Shown piece by piece: positions 1 through 8,719 of a stretch of 64,000 bases of DNA. Under the pieces are notes generated by a model. The model had not been told where the DNA came from. It was given only the letters and a program-made list of their open reading frames with translations, and made no database searches. The DNA comes from Pseudomonas sp. Q11. Lineage in GTDB: Bacteria > Pseudomonadota > Gammaproteobacteria > Pseudomonadales > Pseudomonadaceae. Positions within the stretch are counted from its first letter, which is position 1; every line of letters begins with the position of its first letter. A program made the translations under genes and the position numbers. The stretch is from the NCBI RefSeq assembly GCF_024494355.1, contig NZ_JAKNQY010000015.1, forward strand, positions 62,001 to 126,000, in the 5' to 3' direction.

Positions 1-750
1 GACCACATGCTGAAAACTTCCTACAAGGCCGGTCAAGGCATGAACATTCGCCAGCACCCCCATATCGGTCTGTCCACACTCACCTACCTGTTCGAAGGGA
101 AACTCCAGCACAAGGACAGCCTTGGCTCCGATCAAGTGGTAGACGCAGGGGACGTCAGCTGGATGACCGCGGGCAGCGCCATTGCCCATGTCGAGCGCAC
201 GCCCGAGACACTGCTGGGCAGCGATTTCGTCATGCACGGTTTGCAAGTCTGGCTGGCCTCGCCCCAATCCCACGAACAGGGACCTGGACACTACAGCCAT
301 CATCCGGCACACACCCTGCCGGTCAGCGATAACCTGGGGGTAAAAATCCGGATGATCGCCGGGTCGGGTTTTTGCCTGGAATCGCCAGTCCCGACACTGT
401 CCCCTACCCTGTACGCCGAGCTGCACCTGCAGACCGCGACGACATTGCTGGTTCCCACCGAGCATGAAGAGCGGGCACTGTATGTACTGAGCGGTGAGGC
501 GCTATTGGATGGCGAGCCGGTAGAAGCCCATTCCCTGGTGATATTGCCAACAGGGGAAGAGATGACACTGTTCGCCGACAGCGACTGCCATGCGGTGCTG
601 TTCGGCGGCGCGCCGCTGGATGGGCCACGTCGGATCAACTGGAATTTCGTCTCCAGCGATCCTGCGCGAATAGACGAAGCCCGCCGGCGTTGGGCGGCCG
701 GGGACTGGCCGACCGTGCCGGGGGAAAGTGAGCGGATCGAATTGCCCTAG
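1..750 (+). CDS. Pirin family protein, 5' end cut by the window
   Basis: Pirins are two-domain cupin proteins with a non-haem metal site in the N-terminal cupin. Some act as quercetinases or redox-dependent regulators. The visible part has the N-cupin metal motif HPHIG and, further on, the block SWMTAGSAIAHVE, which carries the His and Glu expected as the remaining ligands. The C-terminal cupin follows, with the LSGEALLDGEP turn. The reading frame is open to base 1 and the first ATG (base 7) lies inside the conserved N-cupin, so roughly 40-50 N-terminal residues are outside the window. Family membership is secure; substrate and role are unknown. Confidence 0.88.
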   Translation, partial: DHMLKTSYKAGQGMNIRQHPHIGLSTLTYLFEGKLQHKDSLGSDQVVDAGDVSWMTAGSAIAHVERTPETLLGSDFVMHGLQVWLASPQSHEQGPGHYSHHPAHTLPVSDNLGVKIRMIAGSGFCLESPVPTLSPTLYAELHLQTATTLLVPTEHEERALYVLSGEALLDGEPVEAHSLVILPTGEEMTLFADSDCHAVLFGGAPLDGPRRINWNFVSSDPARIDEARRRWAAGDWPTVPGESERIELP

Positions 751-766
751 ATTGGATGCCATTGAA

Positions 767-861
767 CCTGTGGGAGCCGAGCTTGCTCGCGATGCGGTGT
801 GTCAGTCGGTATTAATGCTAATTGATACACCGCTATCGCGAGCAAGCTCGGCTCCCACAGG
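767..861. repeat. REP doublet (inverted pair)
   Basis: Two inverted copies of a GGGAGC(C)GAGCTTGCTCGC palindrome enclose a short spacer. It lies between the pirin gene and the converging hydrolase gene. This is a diverged copy (GAGCTTGCTC instead of GAGCCTGCTC) of the REP family found throughout the window. Confidence 0.9.
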
Positions 862-880
862 GTTCTGCTTCAACCCAACC

Positions 881-1609
881 TCAGCCCCTGAGCACTTCAT
901 CCAGCAAATTATGCATCGACCTGAACGCCCGTGCGGCAACCTTGGCGTCGTACATCATCTTGCCCGGGACATTAGCCTGTGGATCGGTGAACGAATGCAC
1001 CGCGCCACCGTAGCTCAGCAGTTGCCAATCCACCCCGGCGGCGTTCATTTCGTCTTCGAAGGCCGGCAGTTGCTCCTTGGGCACCAATGGGTCCGAGGCA
1101 CCATGCATGACCAGCACCGCCCCCTTGATGTTCTGCGCATCCGCCGGATCGGGTGTGTCCAGGGTGCCATGGAACGAGATGGCGGCCTTCAACTGTGCGC
1201 CTGTGCGCGCCAGCTCCAGGGAGCAGCAACCACCGAAGCAGAAGCCGAACGTGGCAAGTCTGGACGCATCGACCTGCGCCTCACCCTGACTTTGCAGCTG
1301 CTCGAATGCCGCCTGCATGCGCTTGCGCAACAAGGCACGGTCATTCTTGAGCGGCATCATCGCGGCCCCGGCTTCATCGGCATTGGTCGGGCGCACGTCC
1401 TGGCCGTAAAGATCGGCGATCAACACAACATAGCCGTTGGCCGCCACCGACTTGGCGATTTCCTCGGCCCCCGCCCCTACGCCCATCCAATTGGGCGCCA
1501 TCAACAAACCCGGGCGCGAGCCCTGCTGGCTTACGTCGAAGGCCAGGCGGCCTTCATAAGTTTGACCATCGATCTGATACACCAACGAACGAACCATAAC
1601 CTGACTCAT
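881..1609 (-). CDS. Dienelactone hydrolase family protein
   Basis: A 242-residue cytoplasmic alpha/beta hydrolase of the dienelactone hydrolase type. The Cys-Asp-His triad can be placed at C124 (GFCFGG motif), D173 (HGASDPLVP) and H205 (GGAVHSF), which matches the family in order and spacing. Known members open lactone rings such as dienelactone in chloroaromatic degradation, but many chromosomal copies have no assigned substrate. No catabolic genes lie nearby, so function stays at family level. It is downstream of htpG on the same strand but separated by a terminator, so it is probably transcribed separately. Confidence 0.88.
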   Translation of the reverse strand: MSQVMVRSLVYQIDGQTYEGRLAFDVSQQGSRPGLLMAPNWMGVGAGAEEIAKSVAANGYVVLIADLYGQDVRPTNADEAGAAMMPLKNDRALLRKRMQAAFEQLQSQGEAQVDASRLATFGFCFGGCCSLELARTGAQLKAAISFHGTLDTPDPADAQNIKGAVLVMHGASDPLVPKEQLPAFEDEMNAAGVDWQLLSYGGAVHSFTDPQANVPGKMMYDAKVAARAFRSMHNLLDEVLRG

Positions 1610-1645
1610 GACGGACTCCTCTTGAAACGGAACACCAGAAATGAA

Positions 1646-1667
1646 AAAACCCGCCGAAGCGGGTTTT
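1646..1667 (-). terminator. Intrinsic terminator of htpG
   Basis: Hairpin AACCCGC-ttcg-GCGGGTT read on the minus strand, followed by a T run, 11 bases after the htpG stop codon. Confidence 0.85.
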
Positions 1668-1678
1668 CCTGCACTTGA

Positions 1679-3583
1679 TTAAGCTGACAGTTCAACCAAC
1701 AGCTTGTTCAGGCGGCGTACGTAGGCCGCCGGGTCCTTCAGGCTGTCACCCGCCGCCAGGGCGGCCTGATCGAACAGGATGTGCGACAGATCGCCGAAAC
1801 GCTCTTCGCTCTGCTCGTTGTCGAGCTTATCCACCAGCGGGTGGGCCGGGTTGAATTCAAAGATCGGCTTGGAGTCCGGGACTTTCTGGCCGCTGGCTTC
1901 AAGGATCTGCCGCATCTGCAGGCCAAGGTCCTGTTCACCGATGGCCAGGATCGCCGGGGAGTCCGTCAGGCGGTGAGAAACCCGCACTTCGCTGACGGCA
2001 TCGCCCAGGGCCGTCTTGATCCGCTCAACCAGGCCTTCCTTGCTCTTGGCGACTTCTTCGGCAGCTTTCTTGTCTTCTTCCGAATCCAGGTTACCCAGGT
2101 CCAGATCACCACGGGCCACGTCGACAAAGCTCTTGCCGTCGAACTCGCTGAGATAGCTCATCAGCCATTCGTCGATGCGGTCGGTCAGCAGCAGCACTTC
2201 GATGCCTTTCTTGCGGAAGACTTCCAGGTGCGGGCTGTTCTTGACCTGTGCATAAGTTTCACCGGTCAGGTAGTAGATCTTGTCCTGGCCTTCCTTGGCG
2301 CGGGCCAGGTAGTCAGCCAGGCCAACGATCTGCTCGCCATCGTCACCCTGGGTGGAAGCAAAGCGCAGCAGGCCAGCGATTTTTTCTTTGTTGGCGAAGT
2401 CCTCGGCAGGGCCTTCCTTCATCACCTGGCCGAAGTTCTTCCAGAAGCCCTTGTACTGCTCGGGCTCGTTTTTCGCCAGTTTTTCCAGCATGTCCAGGAC
2501 ACGCTTGGTCAGTGCCGACTTCATGGAGTCGATGATCGGGTCTTTCTGCAGGATTTCCCGCGAAACGTTCAGGGACAGGTCATTGGAATCGACCACGCCC
2601 TTGATGAAGCGCAGGTAGAGCGGCAGGAACGATTCGGCCTGGTCCATCACGAACACACGCTGCACGTACAGCTTCAGGCCGCGTGGGGCTTCGCGCTGGT
2701 ACAAGTCAAATGGCGCACGGGCCGGCACGTACAACAGCGAGTTGTACTCCAGCTTGCCTTCGACCTTGTTGTGGCTCCAGCTCAGCGGGTTCTCGTAATC
2801 GTGAGCGATGTGCTTGTAGAACTCCTGGTATTCCTCATCTTTCACCTCAGTGCGTGGACGGGTCCACAGGGCACTGGCGCGGTTGACGGTTTCCCACTCC
2901 ACTTCAGGCTTTTCTTCGCCTTCGGCCGCGGTCACTTCCTTCGGCAGCTCGATCGGCAACGCGATATGGTCGGAGTACTTCTTGATGATGTTGCGCAGGC
3001 GCCAGCCATCGGCGAATTCGTCTTCGCCAGACTTGAGGTGCAACACGATGCGGGTGCCGCGATCAGCCTTATCGACGGTGGCGACTTCAAACTCGCCTTC
3101 GCCCTTGGACGACCAATGCACGCCTTCGCTTGCAGCGAGGCCGGCACGGCGGCTGAACACTTCGACCTGGTCAGCGACGATGAACGCGGAATAGAAACCG
3201 ACACCGAACTGGCCAATGAGGTGAGAGTCTTTTTTCTGGTCGCCGGAGAGGTTCTTCATGAAATCGGCGGTGCCGGACTTGGCGATGGTGCCCAGGTGAG
3301 TGATCACCTCTTCGCGGCTCATGCCAATGCCGTTGTCTTCGAGGGTGACGGTTTGGGCGTCCTTGTCGAAGCTCACGCGGATTTTCAGTTCGGCGCCGCC
3401 TTCCAGCAACTCTGGCTTGGACAGGGCTTCGAAACGCAATTTGTCGACAGCGTCAGAGGCGTTCGAAATCAGCTCGCGAAGGAAAATTTCCTTATTCGAA
3501 TACAGCGAGTGAATCATCAGGTGCAGCAGTTGCTTCACCTCGGTCTGGAAGCCCAGGGTTTCCTTTTGAGTTTCCACGCTCAT
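1679..3583 (-). CDS. htpG: Molecular chaperone HtpG (Hsp90)
   Basis: Bacterial Hsp90, an ATP-dependent homodimeric cytosolic chaperone. The 634 residues are the usual length. The N-terminal GHKL ATPase domain shows NKEIFLRELISNASDA (with the catalytic Glu and the ATP-contacting Asn), DNGIGM and GQFGVGFYSAF. Middle and C-terminal dimerisation domains follow. I chose the ATG giving MSVETQ as start. ATG and TTG codons 6 and 9 bases further upstream are alternatives, and a GGAG lies about 10 bases before the chosen start. A sigma-32-like promoter lies 65-92 bases upstream and a terminator follows, so the gene is probably monocistronic and heat-inducible. Confidence 0.98.
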   Translation of the reverse strand: MSVETQKETLGFQTEVKQLLHLMIHSLYSNKEIFLRELISNASDAVDKLRFEALSKPELLEGGAELKIRVSFDKDAQTVTLEDNGIGMSREEVITHLGTIAKSGTADFMKNLSGDQKKDSHLIGQFGVGFYSAFIVADQVEVFSRRAGLAASEGVHWSSKGEGEFEVATVDKADRGTRIVLHLKSGEDEFADGWRLRNIIKKYSDHIALPIELPKEVTAAEGEEKPEVEWETVNRASALWTRPRTEVKDEEYQEFYKHIAHDYENPLSWSHNKVEGKLEYNSLLYVPARAPFDLYQREAPRGLKLYVQRVFVMDQAESFLPLYLRFIKGVVDSNDLSLNVSREILQKDPIIDSMKSALTKRVLDMLEKLAKNEPEQYKGFWKNFGQVMKEGPAEDFANKEKIAGLLRFASTQGDDGEQIVGLADYLARAKEGQDKIYYLTGETYAQVKNSPHLEVFRKKGIEVLLLTDRIDEWLMSYLSEFDGKSFVDVARGDLDLGNLDSEEDKKAAEEVAKSKEGLVERIKTALGDAVSEVRVSHRLTDSPAILAIGEQDLGLQMRQILEASGQKVPDSKPIFEFNPAHPLVDKLDNEQSEERFGDLSHILFDQAALAAGDSLKDPAAYVRRLNKLLVELSA

Positions 3584-3647
3584 GGTCATCAAACTCCAAG
3601 TGGATGGTGGTGTCCGCCTCGCTGAGATTGGCGGCGGGATGTCCTCA

Positions 3648-3675
3648 AGGTGGGGGCAACGGTGATGATTTCAAG
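3648..3675 (-). promoter_or_regulatory. Candidate sigma-32 (heat-shock) promoter of htpG
   Basis: On the minus strand CTTGAAA (3675-3669) is followed after 13 bases by CCCCACCT (3655-3648). The sigma-32 consensus is CTTGAAA and CCCCAT-T with a similar gap. The predicted transcript start is about 55 bases before the htpG ATG. The -35 overlaps the stop codon of the upstream thioesterase gene. Confidence 0.7.
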
Positions 3676-4132
3676 GGCAATGCGTTTTTGAAGACTCCTG
3701 AACCTTGAAATGCGCCCGGGCGGTGGCAATGGGCTGGGCCTCGACTTCCTGCCAGGCAGTGATCGCGACATTGGCTACCCGTCGCCCCTGGCGCCAGACC
3801 TGGCATCTGGCATAAGTGTCACGAAACTGCCCGGCGCGCAGGTAATCCAGGGAAAAATCGATGATTTTCGGCACGCCCGTCGCACGGGTGGCAATCAGCA
3901 GATACACCGCGGCCGACAACTCCATGAAACCGGCGATGACGCCGCCGTGGATGGCCGGCAATAAAGGGTTACCAATGTTGTCCTTGTTGGCCGGCAGGCG
4001 AAACAGCAGCTCCTCGCCCTGACGCGAGCATTCGATGCCGATCAGCCGTGCATAGGGAATCGAGGCCAGCAGTAGCGCGTAGTCGCCCCGCTCGCAGGCG
4101 TGGCGCAGTTGTTCTTGAGTGATATCGCTCAT
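3671..4132 (-). CDS. PaaI-like hotdog thioesterase (153 aa)
   Basis: Single hotdog-fold acyl-CoA thioesterase of the PaaI/YdiI type. The conserved AIHGGVIAGFMELSA stretch (around residues 60-74) is the family's HGG turn followed by the catalytic acidic residue on the long helix. Substrate cannot be read from sequence. It overlaps the 3' end of the preceding thioesterase gene by 4 bases (ATGA), so the two paralogues are translationally coupled and may work on related acyl-CoAs. Confidence 0.88.
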   Translation of the reverse strand: MSDITQEQLRHACERGDYALLLASIPYARLIGIECSRQGEELLFRLPANKDNIGNPLLPAIHGGVIAGFMELSAAVYLLIATRATGVPKIIDFSLDYLRAGQFRDTYARCQVWRQGRRVANVAITAWQEVEAQPIATARAHFKVQESSKTHCP

Positions 4133-4605
4133 GGCTTGTCTACGGCAGCCAACGGGCCACCCCTGTTGATTCCCCGAGCGTGCTGGCCCAGGCGCATGAA
4201 GGTGCCCACCACATGGGCGATGGGTTGTTCAGGATCATCCTGGTAGGCAAAACCACGGCTGAAGATCACGTCCTGAGTGACCCGATAGCATTGGGCAAAG
4301 CCATAGACATCCTTGTTGGGCTCAGCGGCGTGCATGTAGTCGATGCGCAGGTCCAGGGTCGGACATACCTCGAACTGCGGCAACACGCACAACGTCGACA
4401 TGCCACACGCTGTGTCCATCAATGAGGTCAACGCGCCACCATGGATGATGCCCGTGAGGGGGTTGCCGACGATCTGGGCGCTGTAAGGCAGGATCACGGT
4501 CAGCCCCTCGCGACTGGCGCTGTGCAACTTCAAGCCCAGCACCTGACAATGTCGCAGCGCGGACAAAAAGCGTGTCGCACGCTCAAAAACGGGGTCTTGC
4601 GCCAT
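4129..4605 (-). CDS. PaaI-like hotdog thioesterase (158 aa)
   Basis: Second hotdog thioesterase, first gene of the pair. GIIHGGALTSLMDTACG (around residues 54-70) is the signature, with the catalytic Asp in LMD. The start chosen gives MAQDPVFERA and has a purine-rich AAGGCG about 8 bases upstream. A longer reading from 4671 is less likely because its N-terminus lacks family resemblance. It is divergent from the lipoprotein gene. Sequence similarity to the downstream thioesterase is limited to the hotdog core, so this is an old duplication. Confidence 0.87.
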   Translation of the reverse strand: MAQDPVFERATRFLSALRHCQVLGLKLHSASREGLTVILPYSAQIVGNPLTGIIHGGALTSLMDTACGMSTLCVLPQFEVCPTLDLRIDYMHAAEPNKDVYGFAQCYRVTQDVIFSRGFAYQDDPEQPIAHVVGTFMRLGQHARGINRGGPLAAVDKP

Positions 4606-4699
4606 TGGATTAACGCCTTTATTAGTGAGCAGACGTGGTAACGGGCACGCCCTGGAAAGTTCCGTTCCCATGCAAAGTTATATATCTGTAGCAAAAGAG

Positions 4700-4727
4700 G
4701 AACTTAATCCAAGGGGGGGCGTTCAAA
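4700..4727 (+). promoter_or_regulatory. Candidate AlgU (sigma-E type) promoter
   Basis: GAACTT (4700-4705), then 17 bases, then TCAAA (4723-4727), 35 bases before the lipoprotein ATG. The Pseudomonas AlgU consensus is GAACTT with a TCnnA box 16-17 bases on. The spacer contains a G7 run. Confidence 0.45.
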
Positions 4728-4762
4728 AGGCCAGTAGTTATTTCCATAAGGAGAAACACCCC

Positions 4763-5026
4763 ATGCGTAAGACTTTAGCTATTGCCTTGATGTTGGCCGC
4801 CTCCCTCGGTCTCGCTGCCTGCGATAAAAAATCCGAGGACAAAGCTCAAGATGCCACCGAACACGCTGAGCAAGCTCAGGAAAAAATGAACGAAGCACAG
4901 GATAAAGTGAACGACGCGGCGAAAGAAAACGCCGAAGCCGCCAAAGATCAGGCCGAATCGAACGAAGCTGCTACACAGGAACAAGCACCTGCAACAGCGC
5001 CCGCCACCGCGCCGGCAACCAACTAA
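4763..5026 (+). CDS. Small Ala/Glu/Lys-rich lipoprotein (87 aa)
   Basis: The signal peptide ends in the lipobox LGLAAC, with lipidation expected at Cys20. The mature part is low-complexity and strongly helical (repeated E/K/A/Q, for example EHAEQAQEKMNEAQDKV), resembling a coiled coil. It ends in a PATAPATAP tail. The length and helical heptads resemble OprI/Lpp-type lipoproteins, but there is no C-terminal Lys for peptidoglycan linkage, so I do not call it OprI. A strong AAGGAG lies 9 bases before the ATG. The upstream AlgU-like promoter suggests envelope-stress or osmotic control. Confidence 0.85.
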   Translation: MRKTLAIALMLAASLGLAACDKKSEDKAQDATEHAEQAQEKMNEAQDKVNDAAKENAEAAKDQAESNEAATQEQAPATAPATAPATN

Positions 5027-5040
5027 TACTGTTTGAGCTT

Positions 5041-5072
5041 AAAAGAAACCCGCCTGGTGCGGGTTTTCTTTT
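5041..5072 (+). terminator. Intrinsic terminator after the lipoprotein gene
   Basis: Stem AACCCGC-ctggt-GCGGGTT followed by a T-rich tail, just after the stop codon. The A-rich left flank could make it work in both directions for the converging DUF599 gene. Confidence 0.85.
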
Positions 5073-5100
5073 ATCTGCAATTTGATAGTTGACTGTTCTG

Positions 5101-5838
5101 TCAGGCCGGGTCCTTGCCTGCATCAGGCAATGGTGCCTCGGTGGGGGTGTAAACCATGACCTGCAGTACGTCGGAGTGAAACTCCCGGCGGTACAGCACC
5201 AACACTACGCCAGCGCTCATCAACATGAATAACCAGGGGCTGACGAACCACGCCAACATGGTCATGCCGAAATAATAAGCGCGCAGGCCAAAATTGAACT
5301 GGTTGGCCGCCATGGAGATCACCCGCGCAGCCCGAAGCGCGAAGGCCTTGCGCTCCTGCGCCGATACATGTCGCTCGCCGATCATCGGCGCCGACCCCAC
5401 CAGAACCGCCGCGAAGTTGTATTGGCGCATGCACCAACTGAAGGTGAAGAAGGCATACACGAACACCAGCGCCAGGCACAGCAACTTGGCCTCCGACATG
5501 CCCTGGGACGCCTGCTGCACCAGCGGCAGGTCGGCCAGCAACGACACCGCACGGTCGGACGCCCCGAGCACCGTCAGGATGCCCGCCAGGATGATCAGCG
5601 TGCTGGAGGCGAAGAATGACGCGTTGCGCTCCAGATTGCCGATCACGCTGGCATCGGCGATACGGTTTTCACGCAGCAGCATGCGGCGCATCCAGTCTTC
5701 GCGATACAAGTGCATGACGCTGGCCAGACAGGCCGTATCGCGGGCTTTCAACAACGCATAACGGGTGTAGCCGCCCCAGCAGACGACGAACCAGACCGCG
5801 GCAAGAAGATGGATCAGATTGGCTTGGATGAATGACAT
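5101..5838 (-). CDS. DUF599 family inner-membrane protein
   Basis: A 245-residue integral membrane protein with about four hydrophobic segments (residues ~8-28, 70-92, 110-132, 185-215). The GGYTRYALLKARDT and AANQFNFGLRAYYFGM blocks are typical of DUF599 proteins, which are widespread in proteobacteria and uncharacterised. It faces the lipoprotein gene convergently and has no obvious operon partner. No function can be inferred. Confidence 0.8.
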   Translation of the reverse strand: MSFIQANLIHLLAAVWFVVCWGGYTRYALLKARDTACLASVMHLYREDWMRRMLLRENRIADASVIGNLERNASFFASSTLIILAGILTVLGASDRAVSLLADLPLVQQASQGMSEAKLLCLALVFVYAFFTFSWCMRQYNFAAVLVGSAPMIGERHVSAQERKAFALRAARVISMAANQFNFGLRAYYFGMTMLAWFVSPWLFMLMSAGVVLVLYRREFHSDVLQVMVYTPTEAPLPDAGKDPA

Positions 5839-5883
5839 GTAATTCCTTATCTGACGAAGAACATGGAGCGACTTGCGATTGAC

Positions 5884-5974
5884 CCTGTGGGAGCGAACCT
5901 GCTCGCGATAGCGTCAGGTCAGTCTCGAGGTGGCAGATATCTACAGCTATCGCGAGCTGGCTTACTCCCACAGG
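5884..5974. repeat. REP doublet (inverted pair)
   Basis: Inverted pair of the REP palindrome, both copies somewhat diverged (GAACCTGCTCGC on the left, GCGAGCTGGCTTACTCCC on the right). It lies between the divergent/tandem ends of the DUF599 and brnQ genes. Confidence 0.88.
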
Positions 5975-6047
5975 TTCGGCGTAAGCCTTTCAAGACAATG
6001 CTTCGACGTTAGTCCAAGGAAAAAGACACTGCATCCGCGCCATAAAA

Positions 6048-6079
6048 AAATGCCCCGTATCGATTGATACGGGGCATTT
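6048..6079 (-). terminator. Intrinsic terminator of brnQ
   Basis: Stem ATGCCCCGTAT / ATACGGGGCAT with a T7 run on the minus strand, about 40 bases after the brnQ stop. Confidence 0.85.
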
Positions 6080-6120
6080 CTTTTTAACCGGCGGGCCCGC
6101 TCGTGGCAGGCCGCGGCAAC

Positions 6121-7434
6121 TCAGGCCAGCGCTTCGCTGCGCTTGCCCAGCAGACGATCACATACCAGCGCCACCGCCAGGGTCATCACCGACGGCACGA
6201 GCCACGCCAGGCCCTGCTCACTCAATGGCAGGTGAGCCATTTGCGTCGGCATCCACTCCGCCAGTCCGGCGCCTTTAAGCGCATCGATCAGGCCAAACAG
6301 GAATGACACCAGCATGACCGGGCCGACAATGCGCCCCTGTTCATGCCAGAAATCCTTGCAGAAGCTCAAGGCCACCAGAGCAATGCACGGTGGGTAAATC
6401 GCGGTCAGGACCGGGATCGAGAAAGCGATCAGCTTAGTCAGTCCGAGGTTCGACACCAGCAGCGAAAACGCCGCCAGGATGACCACCAACGTCTTGTACG
6501 ACAGCGGCAAGACACGACTGAAGTACTCGGCACAGGCGCACGTCAGGCCCACTGCGGTGACCAGGCACGCCAGGGAAATCAGCACCGCCAGGAAACCGCT
6601 GCCCAGGCTGCCGAACGTGTGTTGCACATAGGCATGCAGCACCGCCGCGCCGTTGCTCGCGCCCGCGGCCACTTCATGGCTGCCTGACCCCAGACGGAAC
6701 AGACTGACATAGACCAACGCCAGGCCGACCCCGGCGATCAGCCCGGCAATGATGGCGTAGCGGGTGATCAAGGCCGGAGACTCGACACCACGAGAACGGA
6801 TCGCGTTGACGATGACGATGCCAAACACCAATGCGCCCAGGGTATCCATGGTCAGGTAACCATTGATGAAGCCTTGGGAAAACGGCGCGGCCTCGTATTG
6901 AGGGGTCGCCACGCCGATATCGCCGGCGGGCAAGGCAAACGCGGCAATGCCAAGCACAGCCAGGGCAATGATCTTCAGCGGGGCAAGGAATCGCCCGACA
7001 GTGTCCAGCAAGCGGCCTGGATAGAGCGAGATGAAGAACACCAGCAGGAAATACACCGCACTGTAGAGAAACAGCGCCAGCGGGCTTTCACCGGTCAACG
7101 GCGCCAGCCCGACTTCGAACGAGACAGTGGCGGTGCGCGGGGTGGCGAACAGCGGCCCGACGGCCAGGTAGCACACAGCCGCCAGCAGGCCACCGGCAAC
7201 CTTGCCGATAGGACTGCTCAAGGCATCCATCGCCCCACCGACCTTGGCCAGCGCAACGACCGTGATGACCGGTAGCCCGACCGCCGTGACCAGAAAGCCC
7301 AGCGCCGCCATCCAGACGTGAGGCCCGGACTGCAAACCGACGATAGGCGGGAAGATGATGTTGCCAGCCCCAACGAACAGGGCAAATGTCATGAAACCAA
7401 GCGCCAGGATGTCCTGGCCTTTCAACACTTTCAT
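6121..7434 (-). CDS. brnQ: Branched-chain amino acid carrier protein BrnQ
   Basis: LIVCS-family sodium- or proton-coupled symporter for leucine, isoleucine and valine in the inner membrane. The 437 residues form about 12 hydrophobic segments. The N-terminus LALGFMTFALFVGAGNIIFPP is the family signature (the GAGNI turn). The length is standard. The ATG has only a weak ribosome-binding site. It is flanked by a terminator downstream and a long non-coding leader upstream, so it is probably a single-gene unit. Confidence 0.96.
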   Translation of the reverse strand: MKVLKGQDILALGFMTFALFVGAGNIIFPPIVGLQSGPHVWMAALGFLVTAVGLPVITVVALAKVGGAMDALSSPIGKVAGGLLAAVCYLAVGPLFATPRTATVSFEVGLAPLTGESPLALFLYSAVYFLLVFFISLYPGRLLDTVGRFLAPLKIIALAVLGIAAFALPAGDIGVATPQYEAAPFSQGFINGYLTMDTLGALVFGIVIVNAIRSRGVESPALITRYAIIAGLIAGVGLALVYVSLFRLGSGSHEVAAGASNGAAVLHAYVQHTFGSLGSGFLAVLISLACLVTAVGLTCACAEYFSRVLPLSYKTLVVILAAFSLLVSNLGLTKLIAFSIPVLTAIYPPCIALVALSFCKDFWHEQGRIVGPVMLVSFLFGLIDALKGAGLAEWMPTQMAHLPLSEQGLAWLVPSVMTLAVALVCDRLLGKRSEALA

Positions 7435-7680
7435 TTAAGGAAACCACACTGCTGAATCGGAATTTAGAGAGGGACTTCCCTTGAGGGTGGAGGGAAATGC
7501 TGCCGATCCGTATAAGACCAACCCGTTTAGCGCACCGCGTCCTTGTGAGCCACGGTCGCAAAAATGGCGGCTAGCCTAACGAATTAGTGCGAATAACGCA
7601 CTATTACGGGGCAAACTATCCGATACACGACATTTCCGTGTCGCGTTTATGCATCTAAATGGTTGGCGACTGTAATTCCA
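7435..7680. other. Non-coding leader upstream of brnQ
   Basis: This AT-richer stretch lies between brnQ and the REP doublet at 7681-7747. It should hold the brnQ promoter, but I see no well-spaced sigma-70 pair, riboswitch or leader peptide rich in Leu/Ile/Val codons. The only open frame crossing it on the minus strand is a shadow. Confidence 0.5.
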
Positions 7681-7747
7681 TCATCGCGAGCAGGCTCGCT
7701 CCATCATTGAAATATTCAACTGTGGGAGCGAGCCCGCTCGCGATGAG
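7681..7747. repeat. REP doublet (inverted pair)
   Basis: Inverted REP pair with a short spacer. The left copy is truncated after CGCTCC. It lies just beyond the sucD terminator. Confidence 0.9.
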
Positions 7748-7781
7748 GCCCTGACTGACGCCACATAATTCCGAAAACGAC

Positions 7782-7805
7782 AAAGGCCACCCGAAGGTGG
7801 CCTTT
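7782..7805 (-). terminator. Intrinsic terminator of the suc operon
   Basis: Stem AAAGGCCACC / GGTGGCCTTT about 30 bases after the sucD stop codon; it marks the end of the sdh-suc gene block. Confidence 0.88.
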
Positions 7806-7834
7806 GTTGCTGGAACAAAAAAGTCAGCCGAAGC

Positions 7835-8719
7835 TTACTTCTTCATTTCCCAGCCAGTCAGCTCGGCCAGGGCCTTGCCGATGTCTGCCAGCGAACGCAC
7901 GGTTTTCACGCCTGCGTCTTGCAGAGCGGCGAATTTCTCGTCCGCAGTGCCTTTGCCGCCAGAGATGATTGCGCCAGCATGGCCCATGCGCTTGCCCGGA
8001 GGAGCAGTCACACCCGCGATGTAGGAAACAACCGGCTTGGTCACGTTAGCCTTGATGTAGGCAGCCGCTTCTTCTTCAGCCGAACCGCCGATTTCACCGA
8101 TCATGACGATCGCTTCGGTCTTCGGGTCTTCCTGGAACAGCTTCAGGATGTCGATGAAGTTGGAGCCCGGGATCGGGTCACCGCCGATGCCGACGCAAGT
8201 CGACTGACCGAAACCGGCGTCAGTGGTCTGCTTCACAGCTTCGTAGGTCAGGGTGCCGGAACGGGAAACGATACCGACCTTGCCTGGCAAGTGAATGTGA
8301 CCTGGCATGATGCCGATCTTGCATTCGCCTGGAGTGATCACGCCTGGGCAGTTAGGGCCGATCAGGGTGATACCCAGCTCGTCGCACTTGACCTTGGCTT
8401 CCAGCATGTCGATGGTCGGGATGCCTTCGGTGATGCAGACGATCAGCTTGATGCCGCCGAACGCTGCTTCAAGGATGGAATCCTTGCAGAAAGGAGCCGG
8501 AACGTAGATCACGCTGGCGGTAGCGCCAGTGGCAGCAACAGCGTCTTTGACGGTGTTGAAGACAGGCAGGCCCAGGTGCTCGGTGCCGCCCTTGCCCGGA
8601 GTTACGCCGCCAACCATCTTGGTGCCGTATTCCAGAGCTTGCTGGGTGTGGAAACTACCTTGCGAACCGGTAATACCCTGGCAGATAACCTTGGTGTCTT
8701 TATTGATCAGGACGCTCAT
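7835..8719 (-). CDS. sucD: Succinyl-CoA ligase subunit alpha
   Basis: Alpha subunit of succinyl-CoA synthetase, which couples succinyl-CoA cleavage to ADP or GDP phosphorylation in the TCA cycle. The 294 residues show the CoA-binding Rossmann N-terminus (GITGSQGSFHTQQAL). The phosphorylated histidine is at H247 in GKRMGHAGAI. The start ATG overlaps the sucC stop by one base, which fits translational coupling of a heterotetramer. Confidence 0.99.
   Translation of the reverse strand: MSVLINKDTKVICQGITGSQGSFHTQQALEYGTKMVGGVTPGKGGTEHLGLPVFNTVKDAVAATGATASVIYVPAPFCKDSILEAAFGGIKLIVCITEGIPTIDMLEAKVKCDELGITLIGPNCPGVITPGECKIGIMPGHIHLPGKVGIVSRSGTLTYEAVKQTTDAGFGQSTCVGIGGDPIPGSNFIDILKLFQEDPKTEAIVMIGEIGGSAEEEAAAYIKANVTKPVVSYIAGVTAPPGKRMGHAGAIISGGKGTADEKFAALQDAGVKTVRSLADIGKALAELTGWEMKK

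Noticed and set aside
1781..3625. 614-aa open frame antisense to htpG
   Set aside because: It is an exact antisense shadow of the conserved HtpG coding sequence, rich in Val/Leu/Gln/His from complementary codons, with no recognisable domain.
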